NCBI GenBank assembly: GCA_038496445.1
Contig: JALMLS010000370.1
Span: 1-64,000 of the forward strand
Source: Trichosphaerium sp. ATCC 40318
Taxonomy: Eukaryota > Discosea > Flabellinia > Trichosidae
Length of the DNA stretch: 64,000 nt
Reading direction: 5' to 3'
Of the stretch, positions 10,699 through 20,348 are shown piece by piece; position 1 is the first letter of the stretch; each line of letters begins with the position of its first letter. A model generated the notes under the pieces. That model was not told where the DNA came from and searched no databases. It saw nothing but the letters and a program-made list of their open reading frames with translations. The position numbers and the translations under genes were made by a program.

Positions 10699-11768
10699 AT
10701 GCAGGGCGTTCCGCCTGAGATTTTATGTCATATTGCCCGGTTTTGTACGTTAGATACCGTCAAAGCACTAAGACTAGCAGATAAATATTCAAGGGACAGT
10801 TTAAATCATTTACGCATTGTCCGCGTAGGTAGATGTTTTCTATAGCGTATTAATACCTTTTCAGGCTTGTTTGCGTCCACACGTCTTAGAATTCTTTAAA
10901 CGGTTTACATTAAATCCTAGATGGATTTCTGACATTGTCGAGTTACCGTCTGGCCTAGTACGCTCCTTTATTTGCAATATTCAACTGATCTAAGAAAATC
11001 AATAACTTTTTCCAAACAGCTCATGGTTGTCGATTTTACAGGTCATACAATATACACTATGGATAAACTTGGTAAAATAACGGTTAAAATTGGGTGTGGT
11101 AAAAAACAATCAGTAACAATATACAAAGACGGATCATTCAAAAACGCACGTTTTTATTTCCCACATTCTTTATTAGTGGGAAATAAAGGTAATATATACC
11201 TTACAGACTGTGGTAACCGTGTTGTGAGACATATAGGTAAAACACATCTTCACATATAACCTTATCTTCACCGTCTATATTATGATTTAAATGGTGATTT
11301 ATTGGTAACAGTAGAGTTTTCATCAAAGATATTTCGATGTAACTTAAAAAAGAAACACAACTTGAATACAAGCTAATACGAAAAATGTTTAAGTGTTTCA
11401 TCCACACTAACTTATGCAACACACCAAAACCGGTATACTATATGTCTTGAGACTTGATACTAAACGGTGGCCATCGAAGGGTGAACATAGAACAATATCA
11501 CGTGTCATTGATTGTAAAGTTGAAGATGTCTATACTCATGCCACGTGCATATATCCTATGAAGTTTGATGTTATAGGTAACTTGTACTTTGGGGCACAAG
11601 ATGGATTCTTCCAGATGGTAATAGAAGAAGACATACATCGTGTTTTTAAGATACAAACAAAACCGAGTATAACGAATGTAACTGCTTTTTGTGTCACTCT
11701 CTTGATAAATTATCTGTTTTTAAGGAAAATGGAAAAACAAGGGATAAGATATCATATGTCAGTTTAGC
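10699..11768 (+). pseudogene. F-box/NHL-like gene, first tandem copy, C-terminal part decayed
   Basis: The ATG at 10699 opens an F-box-like N-terminus (MQGVPPEILCHIARFCTLDT, then VKALRLADKYSRDSLNHLRI). After two introns (donors GTAGGT near 10828 and GTACGC near 10959) come repeat units of NHL/beta-propeller type: MVVDFTGHTIYTMDKLGKIT, a PHSLLVGNKGNIYLTDCGNR unit. F-box proteins recruit substrates to SCF ubiquitin ligases and NHL repeats bind ligands. From about 11280 the sequence parallels 12120-12640 but has one A fewer in an A run near 11348, a scrambled patch at 11385-11410 and several deletions after 11690, so the C-terminal half does not stay open. Either the gene ends early or this is a decaying copy. 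Confidence 0.6.
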
Positions 11769-11799
11769 AGAACTGTGACACTTTTTTACTTTTTCACAA

Positions 11800-12635
11800 C
11801 TGATCATACAATATACACTATGGCAAACTTGGTAAAATAACGGAACTTTGATATGGGAACCAAAAATCAGTGCAATTACATTTTCGGATGTTCAAAAACG
11901 CACGTTTTTATTGCCCACATTCTTTGTTAGTGGGAATAAAAGTAATGTAACCTTCAACTGTGGTAACGTATTGCATAGGTATCTTCACATATAACCTTGT
12001 CTTCACCAACCAATTATGACTTAAAACTTATCCTTTGATTATGCTTCTTTACTCAGATATGAGGAAAGCTTCAGTGTCAACATTAGAATATTAGTTTCCA
12101 AAAGCCCAAGTAGTCTACTTATGATTTAAATGGTGATTTATTGGTAACAGTAGAGTTTTCATCAAAGATATTTCGATGTAACTTAAAAAAAGAAACACAA
12201 CTTGAATACAAGCTAATACGAGAAAAAAAAGAAGAATTTCATCCACATAACTTGGCAGTACACCCTAAAACCGGTATACTATACGTCTTGAGACTTGATA
12301 CTAAACGGTGGCCATCGAAGGGTGAACATAGAACAATATCACGTGTCATTGATTGTAAAGTTGAAGATGTCTATACTCATGCCACGTGCATATATCCTAT
12401 GAAGTGTGATGTTATAGGTAACTTGTACTTTGGGGCACAAGATGGATTCTTTCAGATGGTAATAGAAGAAGACATACATCGTGTTTTTAAGATACAAACA
12501 AAACCAAGTATAACGAATGTTACTGCTTTTTGTATCAACTCTCTTGATAAAAAGATTATTGCTGTTTTTAAGGAAAATGGAAAAACTAGGGATGAAGATA
12601 AACCATATGTCATGTTTAGCATGAACTGTCACTAA
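11800..12635 (+). pseudogene. Second tandem copy of the F-box/NHL-like gene (N-terminal half decayed)
   Basis: The region 11800-11990 is a degraded repeat of 11020-11250 (the IYTMDKLGKIT unit, the N-A-R-F-Y/P-H-S-L unit) full of small deletions. From 12120 to 12635 the frame is intact: YDLNGDLLVTVEFSSKIFRC, an AVHPKTGILYVLRLDTKRWP unit, MKCDVIGNLYFGAQDGFFQM, and VTAFCINSLDKKIIAVFKEN to a stop at 12635. These look like beta-propeller blades. No start or F-box precedes it, so on its own it is a headless fragment. It is possible that the true gene uses the N-terminal half at 10699-11235 with this C-terminal half. Confidence 0.55.
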
Positions 12636-12687
12636 AAAAAAGTAACAACTTGTTCACTAGCAGTTTCACAAACCGAACCGAAAACAA

Positions 12688-12816
12688 ATGAATGAAGATG
12701 TGGAACATTTCAAGCGTTTGGTTGGACTGAACAAGACTGTCAATATCGAAGGACACAATAGAAAACAACAACAACAATGGCGAGTAGCAATCAAAACATC
12801 CCCTCACCCTCCCTAA
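12688..12816 (+). CDS. Short reading frame, possible terminal exon
   Basis: An open frame of 42 codons from the ATG at 12688 reads MNEDVEHFKRLVGLNKTVNI then a Q-rich stretch and a P-H-P-P end. The frame stays open upstream to about 12660 (QFHKPNRKQ), after a possible TAG acceptor. It could be a last exon of the F-box/NHL-like gene or a small gene. No family recognised. Confidence 0.25.
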   Translation: MNEDVEHFKRLVGLNKTVNIEGHNRKQQQQWRVAIKTSPHPP

Positions 12817-12880
12817 AATCCTTTTTCTTTTTCTTGTAAAAAATTATTTCTTTATTTTTCCTTCAAACACATTTGCAATT

Positions 12881-12921
12881 CACACGAGCGTTCTTAAATG
12901 TAGAATAAATCCGCTCGTGTG
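12881..12921. repeat. Perfect 10-bp inverted repeat (hairpin)
   Basis: CACACGAGCG at 12881-12890 and CGCTCGTGTG at 12912-12921 form a perfect stem with a 21-base loop that has its own TTCT/AGAA pair. It sits in the roughly 400-base gap before the oligopeptidase gene, just after a T/A-rich tract that could hold a poly(A) signal. It could be a transcription-end structure or a small RNA element; no tRNA or snRNA features are seen. Confidence 0.5.
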
Positions 12922-13224
12922 GCTACACTAGAGCCACCAAAGACTGAGCGTCTTTCCTCCCAAGCGCGTCTCCCTTATATTGACAACGTTGTCCAATCTA
13001 ACACCAAAAAAATAAAACGAAAAAGATTGCAATGTTGCAACCTTCAACTGAACTCTACGGAACTTTGATATTAAGGGAACCACGAAAAGGATTTATTGTA
13101 TTTACATTTTCATGTTGTTGCCACGTGCTCACCTAGTTTAGTCCTGAAAACAGTCCGAAATTTTGTTTGTTTCAATAAAAGTCAACTAAGTCAGTCAAGT
13201 GTCATTTCGTATTGGTTTGGTGGC

Positions 13225-16200
13225 ATGTTACGCGTTTTACAACGTACACGCGTTGTTTTAAGACAAAGAGCAGGTATCTACCACTTAAAACTTATCCTTT
13301 GGTTATGCTTCTTTACTCAGTACACACACGCTTCTTTGGTGGAGTCGCTGGAATGTGAGTTTCTGTAATTGAGCTCAAAAAATACTTATTTTCGTTGTAC
13401 ATGCATTAACACCATACAGCCGACCCATACGGACAAACCAGGAGCGTTCATGTTGAAACAAATCCACTTCTCGCCGAAAAGGGCTTACCACGCTTCGCAG
13501 ACTTTGAAGTACGTATAAACGAGCATATTGAGCTTATTAACGTCATTTTAGGCATCCCACGTTGAACCTGCTGTTACGAAAATGCTAGAGGACGCAACAT
13601 CCATACTAAAGGACGTTGAAGCTAACGCAGAACCGTCTTTCGGTATATTTAACAAGCTAGAAAAAATAGACGTCCTTCTAGAGGTAATTTAAACAAAATT
13701 ACTGTTCAGCTACTAAATACGTCACATATAGCGTGTATGGGGTCCTGTAAACCATTTGCTAATGGTAAAAAATAATGAGGAACTCCGTGAAGCTCACGGG
13801 AAAGTACGAATTGTTCAGCTTTTTTTTGCAAAAAAAAGATGTTTTCTTATCAACTTTTTGGTTGTCTTGCGCAATGTCTATATCATTTTGTATTTGAAAC
13901 TTAATACTCTTTATACTAAGTAATTATATCTATTAGATGCTTCCGAAAGTAACAGCGTTCGATCTATTACTTCAACAGAGTAAACCTATTTTTAATGTAC
14001 GCTTCATCATAACTCATTTTGAACTTTCCTTGATGTTTGCACTAGGCCATCAAAGCTCTGAATGACACAAAAGCCAGTGAATTTACTCCAGGTCAAAAGC
14101 GTACAATAGAGCTAGCTCTACAAAGCTTTACTTTGAATGGGGTTGGCCTTGATGACGCCAAAAAGGAGGAATTTACAGCCATTAAAAAAGAAATTGCAAA
14201 ACTTCAAACAAAGTTCACAGACAACACCATAGATGCTGTCAAAAAATACGAGCTCGTTTTAAAAAATAAAGAAGATGTGGACGGTAATCATGATTACATA
14301 TTTTATATATTACACGTGCTCATCAAACCTTTTTTCAGGATTACCAAATAGTTCTCTTCAACTTGGTTCTCATACTTATTCCAAACGTCACGAGGGACAA
14401 ACTACGACTGCTGAAGATGGTACGGTAGTTACCTTAACCTAAAATGTTTTCTAAATATTTACTTTAAAGGACCTTGGTCTTTGACTCTCGATGGACCAAG
14501 TTTGATGGGTGTTATGGTAAGAAGAAGAAAGATTTCGGAATATTCAGTTTTTGCTTATTTCTCCTTTTTTTCAGCAATATGCCAATAAGAGAGATTTAAG
14601 AAAGGAGTTAACTATTGCTCGTGCTACTATGGCTTCTTCTGGTGAAGGAGATAATACTCCTTTAATAGAAGATCTATTGAAGCTACGTAAACGTCAAGCA
14701 AATATGCTTGGGTTTGAAAACTACGCACAACTCAGTACTAGCCAAAAGGTACAAAAAAAAATAGAACGAAAAGTTTTGACCTGCCTGTTCATTCTCTGAT
14801 AAACACTTCCAGATGGCAGGTACTCCTGAAGCAGTAGAGAAACTACAAAGTCGCCTCAGGTATGTTTTAACATGTTTATAAAGCAGCAACGAAGTAGAAT
14901 CTCAAACTTTCTTAATTTTTTCTTGCTTTTTGTTGTTTGTTGATTGTGCTGTTCAAAGGGAGGTTTCTTTTGATGCAGGAAAGAAAGAAGTTGAAGAAGT
15001 ACTTAAATTCGCAAAAGAAAACGGATTTGAAGGATCATTAATTGAGCAATGGGATTTTAGATACTGGTCAGAGAAACTTCGTGAAAAAAAGTATGACATC
15101 AATTCTGAAGCTTTGAGACAGTACTTTCCACTTGATACTGTACTTAAAGGTCTTTTTGATCTTGTCAAGAATATATTCAACATAGAGGTAATCACTTTAA
15201 ACCACAAGGGTAGTTATGGTTTACTCACAAAACTTTTCTTCGAAAAACAGGTAAAGCTTTCAACTGAGCCTGTTTCAACATGGCACGAGGATGTCCAATT
15301 CTATGACGTTTATGATGTTGAAACAAGCAAGAAGATTGCTGGGTTCTACTTTGATCCATACACAAGACCTGGCGAGAAGACAGGAGGAGCTTGGATGGAT
15401 ACAGCGCTACATAAGCGAACTGGTATGTTCAAACAAAAAACATATCACTGATGATTTTAGGCACTTATGCTCAGAACCCTGTTGCATACATTAACTGTAA
15501 TGGCTCTCCTCCTCTTGAAGGAAAACCCTCTCTTATGTCATTTGATGATGTTCGTACATTGTTTCACGAGTTTGGTCATGGCCTACAGCACATGCTGACC
15601 ACAGTAGAAGACTACAGAGTACGATCCAAAAAAAATACCTCTTCTACTTGTTGTTCTCATATTCTTTATAGGTGGCTGGTATCAATGGTATAGGTATGTG
15701 TATTAGTAACATTAAAACGTTGTACACTTTATGGATAAGGAGTGTTAACCAGTTTTTTTTTAAGAGTGGGATGCAGTTGAGTTTCCAAGTCAGTTTATGG
15801 AAAATTGGTGTTACCACACGCCAACACTAAAGGCTATTACACGCCATGTCGATACACGTGCGTATAAATCACGAGCACGTGAGTACGAATAATAGTCTTA
15901 TAAAAACATATAGAGGAATCTATCCCTGATGAGTTGATTAAGAAGTTAAAGGATGCCAGAACTTTTGGAGCAGCATCTCATATCCTAAGACAGCTAAAGT
16001 TTGGTAAACCTTTTTTTCCATCTTATTTCCTCCACTATTTTTCTTGATGTATTAATGTACACTTGAAGGGCTTGTTGATATGGAGCTATACTCTAGGTTC
16101 GATCCATTTGGAAATGAAAGTGTTTGGGATACTCAAAAACGTATTTTCGAGCAAACACAGCATTTTCCAACACTTGAACAAGACAAATTTTTATGTCAAT

Positions 16201-16515
16201 TTCAACATATCTTTTCAAGTACGTTTTCAACAACACGTGATTGACTGGTTCATAAAAAGACTTACATTTAAAATAATAGGTGAGTATGCTGCTGGATACT
16301 TTAGTTACTTTTGGGCTGAGGTAATGAGCGCAGACGCGTTTGAAACGTTTGAAGAAGTGCTAGATTCTGCTGAAAAGACAAGGCAATTTGGACGTAAATT
16401 CCGAGATACAGTACTTAGCCTTGGTGGTAGTGTTCATCCTATGGATGTATTCAAGAGTTTGACAAACAGAGAACCTAGTACAGACGCACTATTACGGCGA
16501 TCTGGGTTATTGTAA
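13225..16515 (+). CDS. M3 family oligopeptidase (oligopeptidase A / organellar oligopeptidase type)
   Basis: The ATG at 13225 gives an Arg-rich, acid-free leader ([16 protein letters not shown]) typical of mitochondrial targeting. About twenty exons encode a thimet-oligopeptidase fold. Recognisable blocks: [16 protein letters not shown] at the N-terminus, [60 protein letters not shown], a [18 protein letters not shown] segment, and the zinc site [20 protein letters not shown] with catalytic HEFGH. Downstream are [15 protein letters not shown] and [20 protein letters not shown], both family hallmarks, and an [20 protein letters not shown] end. The enzyme degrades short peptides, for instance cleaved presequences, after import. 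A stretch of its first intron (around 13285-13320) is echoed at 12016-12057. Confidence 0.93.
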
Positions 16516-16741
16516 GCTTACAAAAACCAATACACAAAATTTGTAGTTTTCCAAAAAAAAACCCACTTAACTTCGTCCACTGGGGTTTTTTTTTTGAAAT
16601 TAGTAGCGCTGTGTCTTGCCATAGGTTCAGGAACCACTCCTGGATTATCGCTGGCCGCTTTAAACGTCTTTTTCGTGAGCTGTTTATCTTCGTTGACTGC
16701 CTTTCTTGAAATTGTTTTTATTTTGACTTGTGACTGTTACC

Positions 16742-17502
16742 ATGACACATAACATTGAAGAGAATGCGTACAATAAGATAATGCTGCACTGTGTGAAATA
16801 CCCGGAGCACCGTGTTAATGGTATTTTGCTTGGTACATCAAAATCAGGACAAGCGGTCGTAAAAGACGCTGTGGCCTTGTTTCATGGTCCAACTTTTCGA
16901 TCGAGCTTTGAAGCTGCCATGCTATTGGTAATTAGTCGTATTCGCTCTATTTACGCTCATTTCTGCCCATAGATTGAGACAATAAGTAAACAAAAGGGTC
17001 TACAAATTGTAGGCTATTATCACGCAAACGAGCAACTCACAGACCCATCACTGGGCGTAGAAGCAAAGAAAATAGCTGATAAAATTTTAACATTGTACAA
17101 AAACAGTATTATCCTCCTGGTACGCCACCAAACCCTCTTAAATAACCGCTACAAACATTATAAGCAAATAAAAATAACATTAAACAAAATGACTTACACG
17201 TCAACAGGTAAACAACAGTAACCTCACAATTCACAGCGAAATGAACGAATCAGAGACATTACAGGCACGACTAACACGAAAAAAAAAAAAAAAAAAAAGG
17301 AAACAAAAAATGTTAATTACGCGCGTAGCTGTTTGTTAAAAAGGATAATATATGGCTAGCTGATAAGGAGACTATCTCAATAGAGAATTCAGCGGCTCTA
17401 TTGACTAAATACGTTCACGACAATATATTTTTGAAGTTAAACGATTTTGATGATCACATGGATGATATTAGCAGACCTTGGCCTAATGATGGATTAATAT
17501 AA
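16742..17502 (+). CDS. ER membrane protein complex subunit 8/9 (EMC8/9)
   Basis: Three exons (16742-16926, 16975-17120, about 17329-17502) encode about 165 residues. Typical blocks are KIMLHCVKYPEHRVNGILLG, the second-exon GLQIVGYYHANEQLTDPSLG, KKIADKILTLYKNSIILLV and a C-terminal DDISRPWPNDGLI. This is the degenerate MPN-like fold of EMC8/EMC9 (UPF0172), a cytosolic subunit of the ER complex that inserts tail-anchored and multipass membrane proteins. The Zn-binding residues of active JAMM proteases are not needed and are not complete here. The second intron (about 208 bases) contains an uninterrupted A tract near 17281. The ATG at 16742 is preferred as the only in-frame ATG ahead of the conserved start. 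Confidence 0.9.
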
Positions 17503-17805
17503 TCCGTCGTACACTTGTAGCAAAACAAAAAAAAAAAATTCTTCTGGTTTTCCTTGACGTACTTTTTTGGGTTTCGGCTTAGTTCCTTTTAGCTAGTCCG
17601 TAAATATAACTTTGTGAACATATTTGGTCTCAAAATGACATTTGAGGAGGTCTTAACAAGCATAAGTCGTGCCTATTTATCACGTGATTTTTGTGAGATA
17701 AAAAAGACATCGAGAAAAAAAGTGCACAGCTTTTCTTTCTTTTTCAGAGCAGACCAAGGCTTTTACTCGCTCGTAAATCATTCACAATAGCTACTGGTTT
17801 TGTCC
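17503..17805. other. Intergenic region between convergent genes
   Basis: Region between the EMC8/9 stop and the end of the minus-strand F-box-like gene. T-rich tracts and a TATCACGTGATT motif near 17680 are visible. No coding frame supported. Confidence 0.4.
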
Positions 17806-18221
17806 CTAAGAAGAGCGAGGTTCACCTACAATAATATAACCAACACGTGTATGCATCAAGTCAATTCTTCCTATCCTCAGGTCTGAAAAATCAAGTGTTC
17901 CAATGTTACCATAAAGTACAAGTCCATGAGCTCCTCTTAGGTTATTTAGACGCTTTTGTTTGATTGGAAACTTGACACAGATTGTTTGATGAGAATCGGT
18001 GCTTCTTTGAATACCTTTTTTAATCTTTTTGTTGTTTTAATAACAATTCTGTCACTTCTATTGTTAGTGTATTTTAGGTGTTTTACAGCAATCTCAGCAA
18101 GTAATTCTGAGGTGAGTGCTACATTATGCATTCCTTGATGAGATACATTGCTCAGAATGTGAACAATGATTTCAATTGGAATTTCATCCAAGAGTGACGC
18201 TTTGTCTTCTTTTTCGTTCAT
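17806..18221 (-). CDS. F-box-like protein with an apparent frameshift
   Basis: From the ATG at 18221 the frame reads an acidic leader, then LLDEIPIEIIVHILSNVSHQ, an F-box N-terminal motif, and continues HNVALTSELLAEIAVKHLKY and RLKKVFKEAPILIK to a stop near 17946. In another frame the similarity of composition continues without a visible splice pair: FPIKQKRLNNLRGAHGLVLY then GNIGTLDFSDLRIGRIDLMH to a stop at 17806. A one-base indel near 17985 would unite them into about 138 residues. So this is either a frameshifted gene, a sequencing error, or a shorter 91-residue protein. F-box proteins bring substrates to SCF ubiquitin ligases. Confidence 0.5.
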
Positions 18222-20348
18222 TAGTATGCTACTAGGCTTGTTTCCTCTATTTTAGTCTGCAATTGCGCTATTTTGAAGCTTGGGTACGTAGAGAACTTTT
18301 TGCTAAGTAGTTGAAAACTAAAAAAAAATTCGTTGTGGTTCACAAATGTTCGCTAGCAACTTCATATTACGGCTACAAGCAGACACAGTGCTGTTAAACG
18401 TACTACAAATGTACTAGTAACCAAAAACTATCACATGGCTGTAAATTCGTAAAAAACTGAAAAACGTGCTTTTTTTGATAATTTTCGTTCGAATGGTAAA
18501 CAGTTTCTGAAAGCCAAAGTCACTTTTCAATGGTGTCTTACTATACACACAGTATCTTACATTGTGTCACGAAACTCCTGGGTTCAACTACAGATTTCAA
18601 CGTAAAATATGGCAGACCGCAACCGCCTGTTTCTAAGGCAACGGAAATACATTTCCCTATATCTAGAAAGGGTGGTACCAAAGTTTCAAAACAGGCCTTG
18701 CTGGTCTACCCAATCTTTACACGAAACAAAATAAAAACGTTTTTGGTAAGATACAAATACACACCAAACTTTAGGACATGTGATTCTATGCGTAGAAAAG
18801 AACAATAAGAAGAACTTACCTCGTTTATTCCAATTAGTCGTATCCACAGCACTCAAATATGTATATTAATTCCACTACAACCTATTTAGTACTATAGTGA
18901 CCTGCAAGAGTAAACAAGTGGTAGTGGTTCACGAAAAGTACATTTTACAGTTTTTTAACGCAAAAATGTGTCAACAAAGTTCTTGAATTAATTTCGCAGT
19001 TAGGTGCAATTATTGTACACTCTAAGTTTGCTCAATATGTTCTAAACGTATTATACATGCAGGTTATACTTATCAACTACTTAGCAAAAAGTTCTCTAGT
19101 GATGCTACAGTGACGTGTGATGGATGTAAAAGATATTCAGTCCATGTTCAGCAAATGAAAACAACTTGCATGAAAGTGAACTTTCGTTGTATGAAACTTC
19201 CACGTGTATTGCTGAAAAAATGTTTAATATGGTCTTTGTGGAAAAGGTATAATTTAAGGACAATTGTAGTATGAGAGGTTTCTGTTGACTTTTGGCGTAG
19301 TATTTATTTCTGAAGTAGTACGGAATTTATATTCAGGTTCACATATGCATGCGCAATGTGACAAGTATTGCCATTACATTGGCAGATACTGTAACAAATG
19401 CAGCGGCGTACTGGTAAAAAGAAAGGCTGATACACCGTAAGCCATGTTTCCATGAATTGCTGCCATAACAACAACAGTAGAAGTGCCTATGTAAGCTCAA
19501 TTTTACTACGTTGACTACAAACAAACGTCAATCATCAATTAAATATGCCTGCATTGGCGTATTTACACCCTTATACATTCATCTGTGGACCACCACATTT
19601 ACTGGTTTCTGGAGTACGAACGCCAGACAGCGCTGTTATACTTTCATCTGTAATACGAAAACAAAGACCAAGACTAATAGTATGAATGTAGTCTATACTT
19701 TCAAACTACATTCACAAGGACTTCCATCTGGTGCTAGGGATAAAACATGCTACAATATTTTAAACATGATTGATCCGTTGGTACTGACAGTGCCGAAAAC
19801 TCTTCCGTGAGTATTATCCCTTTGTGCATCTCTATCTATTATACACTGTACTATTTCAATCATGACACTAGAGGTAAACTACTCTGCAATATTGTCAAAA
19901 TTAGGTATCAATCACTTGGCACTCAGACCTAAGGTAAAGATTATATTCGGAAGTAGCAGAACAAGAAAACAAAAATTGTAATATCTATGAGCTCCTGTGA
20001 CAACAGAGTTAGGCCATCGGTTTTTTGCGGACGTATGTTTGCCACCCTTTTTATTTGCAGTCAGCTGTTTGTATGTATGCCACAAAACAGGTAGTATAGT
20101 TCTTATACAATAACTGTTTGGCGCTAAAACAACATATCACGTGTTCCTTTTTACGATGTTTGTATGTTTCGTCGATTCCTCTAATCGCATGAGTACCGTT
20201 TTTAGTGAGTCAACGTACGGCCTACAGCATGTCAGTGACTGAGCCCGTTCTATGGTCTCATAGACTGCGTGTAAATATACCTGAGCTTAAGTAAATGCTC
20301 AGTCACAGCTATTCTTTTTGTTCAAAGAAAGTCTAAATTAAAGTCTAC
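18222..20348. other. Gene-poor region with coding-like debris
   Basis: No complete gene could be built in these 2.1 kb. Several exon-like stretches occur: minus-strand LETGGCGLPYFTLKSVVEPR near 18600, minus-strand ITDESITALSGVRTPETSKC near 19630 and APDGSPCECSLK near 19720, and a plus-strand CDGCKRYSVHVQQMKTTCMK near 19130. Frames are interrupted and do not join with good splice sites. With the carrier relic at 19353-19484 this suggests a graveyard of gene fragments. Confidence 0.4.
19353..19484 (-). pseudogene. Relic of the last exon of a PIN-like carrier
   Basis: Read on the minus strand this matches, at DNA level, the last exon of the PIN-LIKES gene at 32980-33126: a TAG acceptor and GCAC(T/C)CTACTG, then GTTGTTGTTATGGCA, CATGGAAACATGGCT, GGTGTATCAGC, TTACCAGTAC, GTTACAGTATCTGC and ATGGCAATACTTG(T/C)CACATTG. 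Relative to that exon it has a 9-base deletion near the start and a one-base deletion that breaks the frame at L-F-Y-Q-Y, and it runs on to a later stop. No other exon of the carrier is seen next to it. It is a decayed, partial copy lying about 13.6 kb from the living gene and in opposite orientation. Confidence 0.75.

Noticed and set aside
12881-12990. tRNA or snRNA gene near the GC-rich hairpin
   Set aside because: No T-loop GTTCRA box, acceptor stem or Sm site could be matched.
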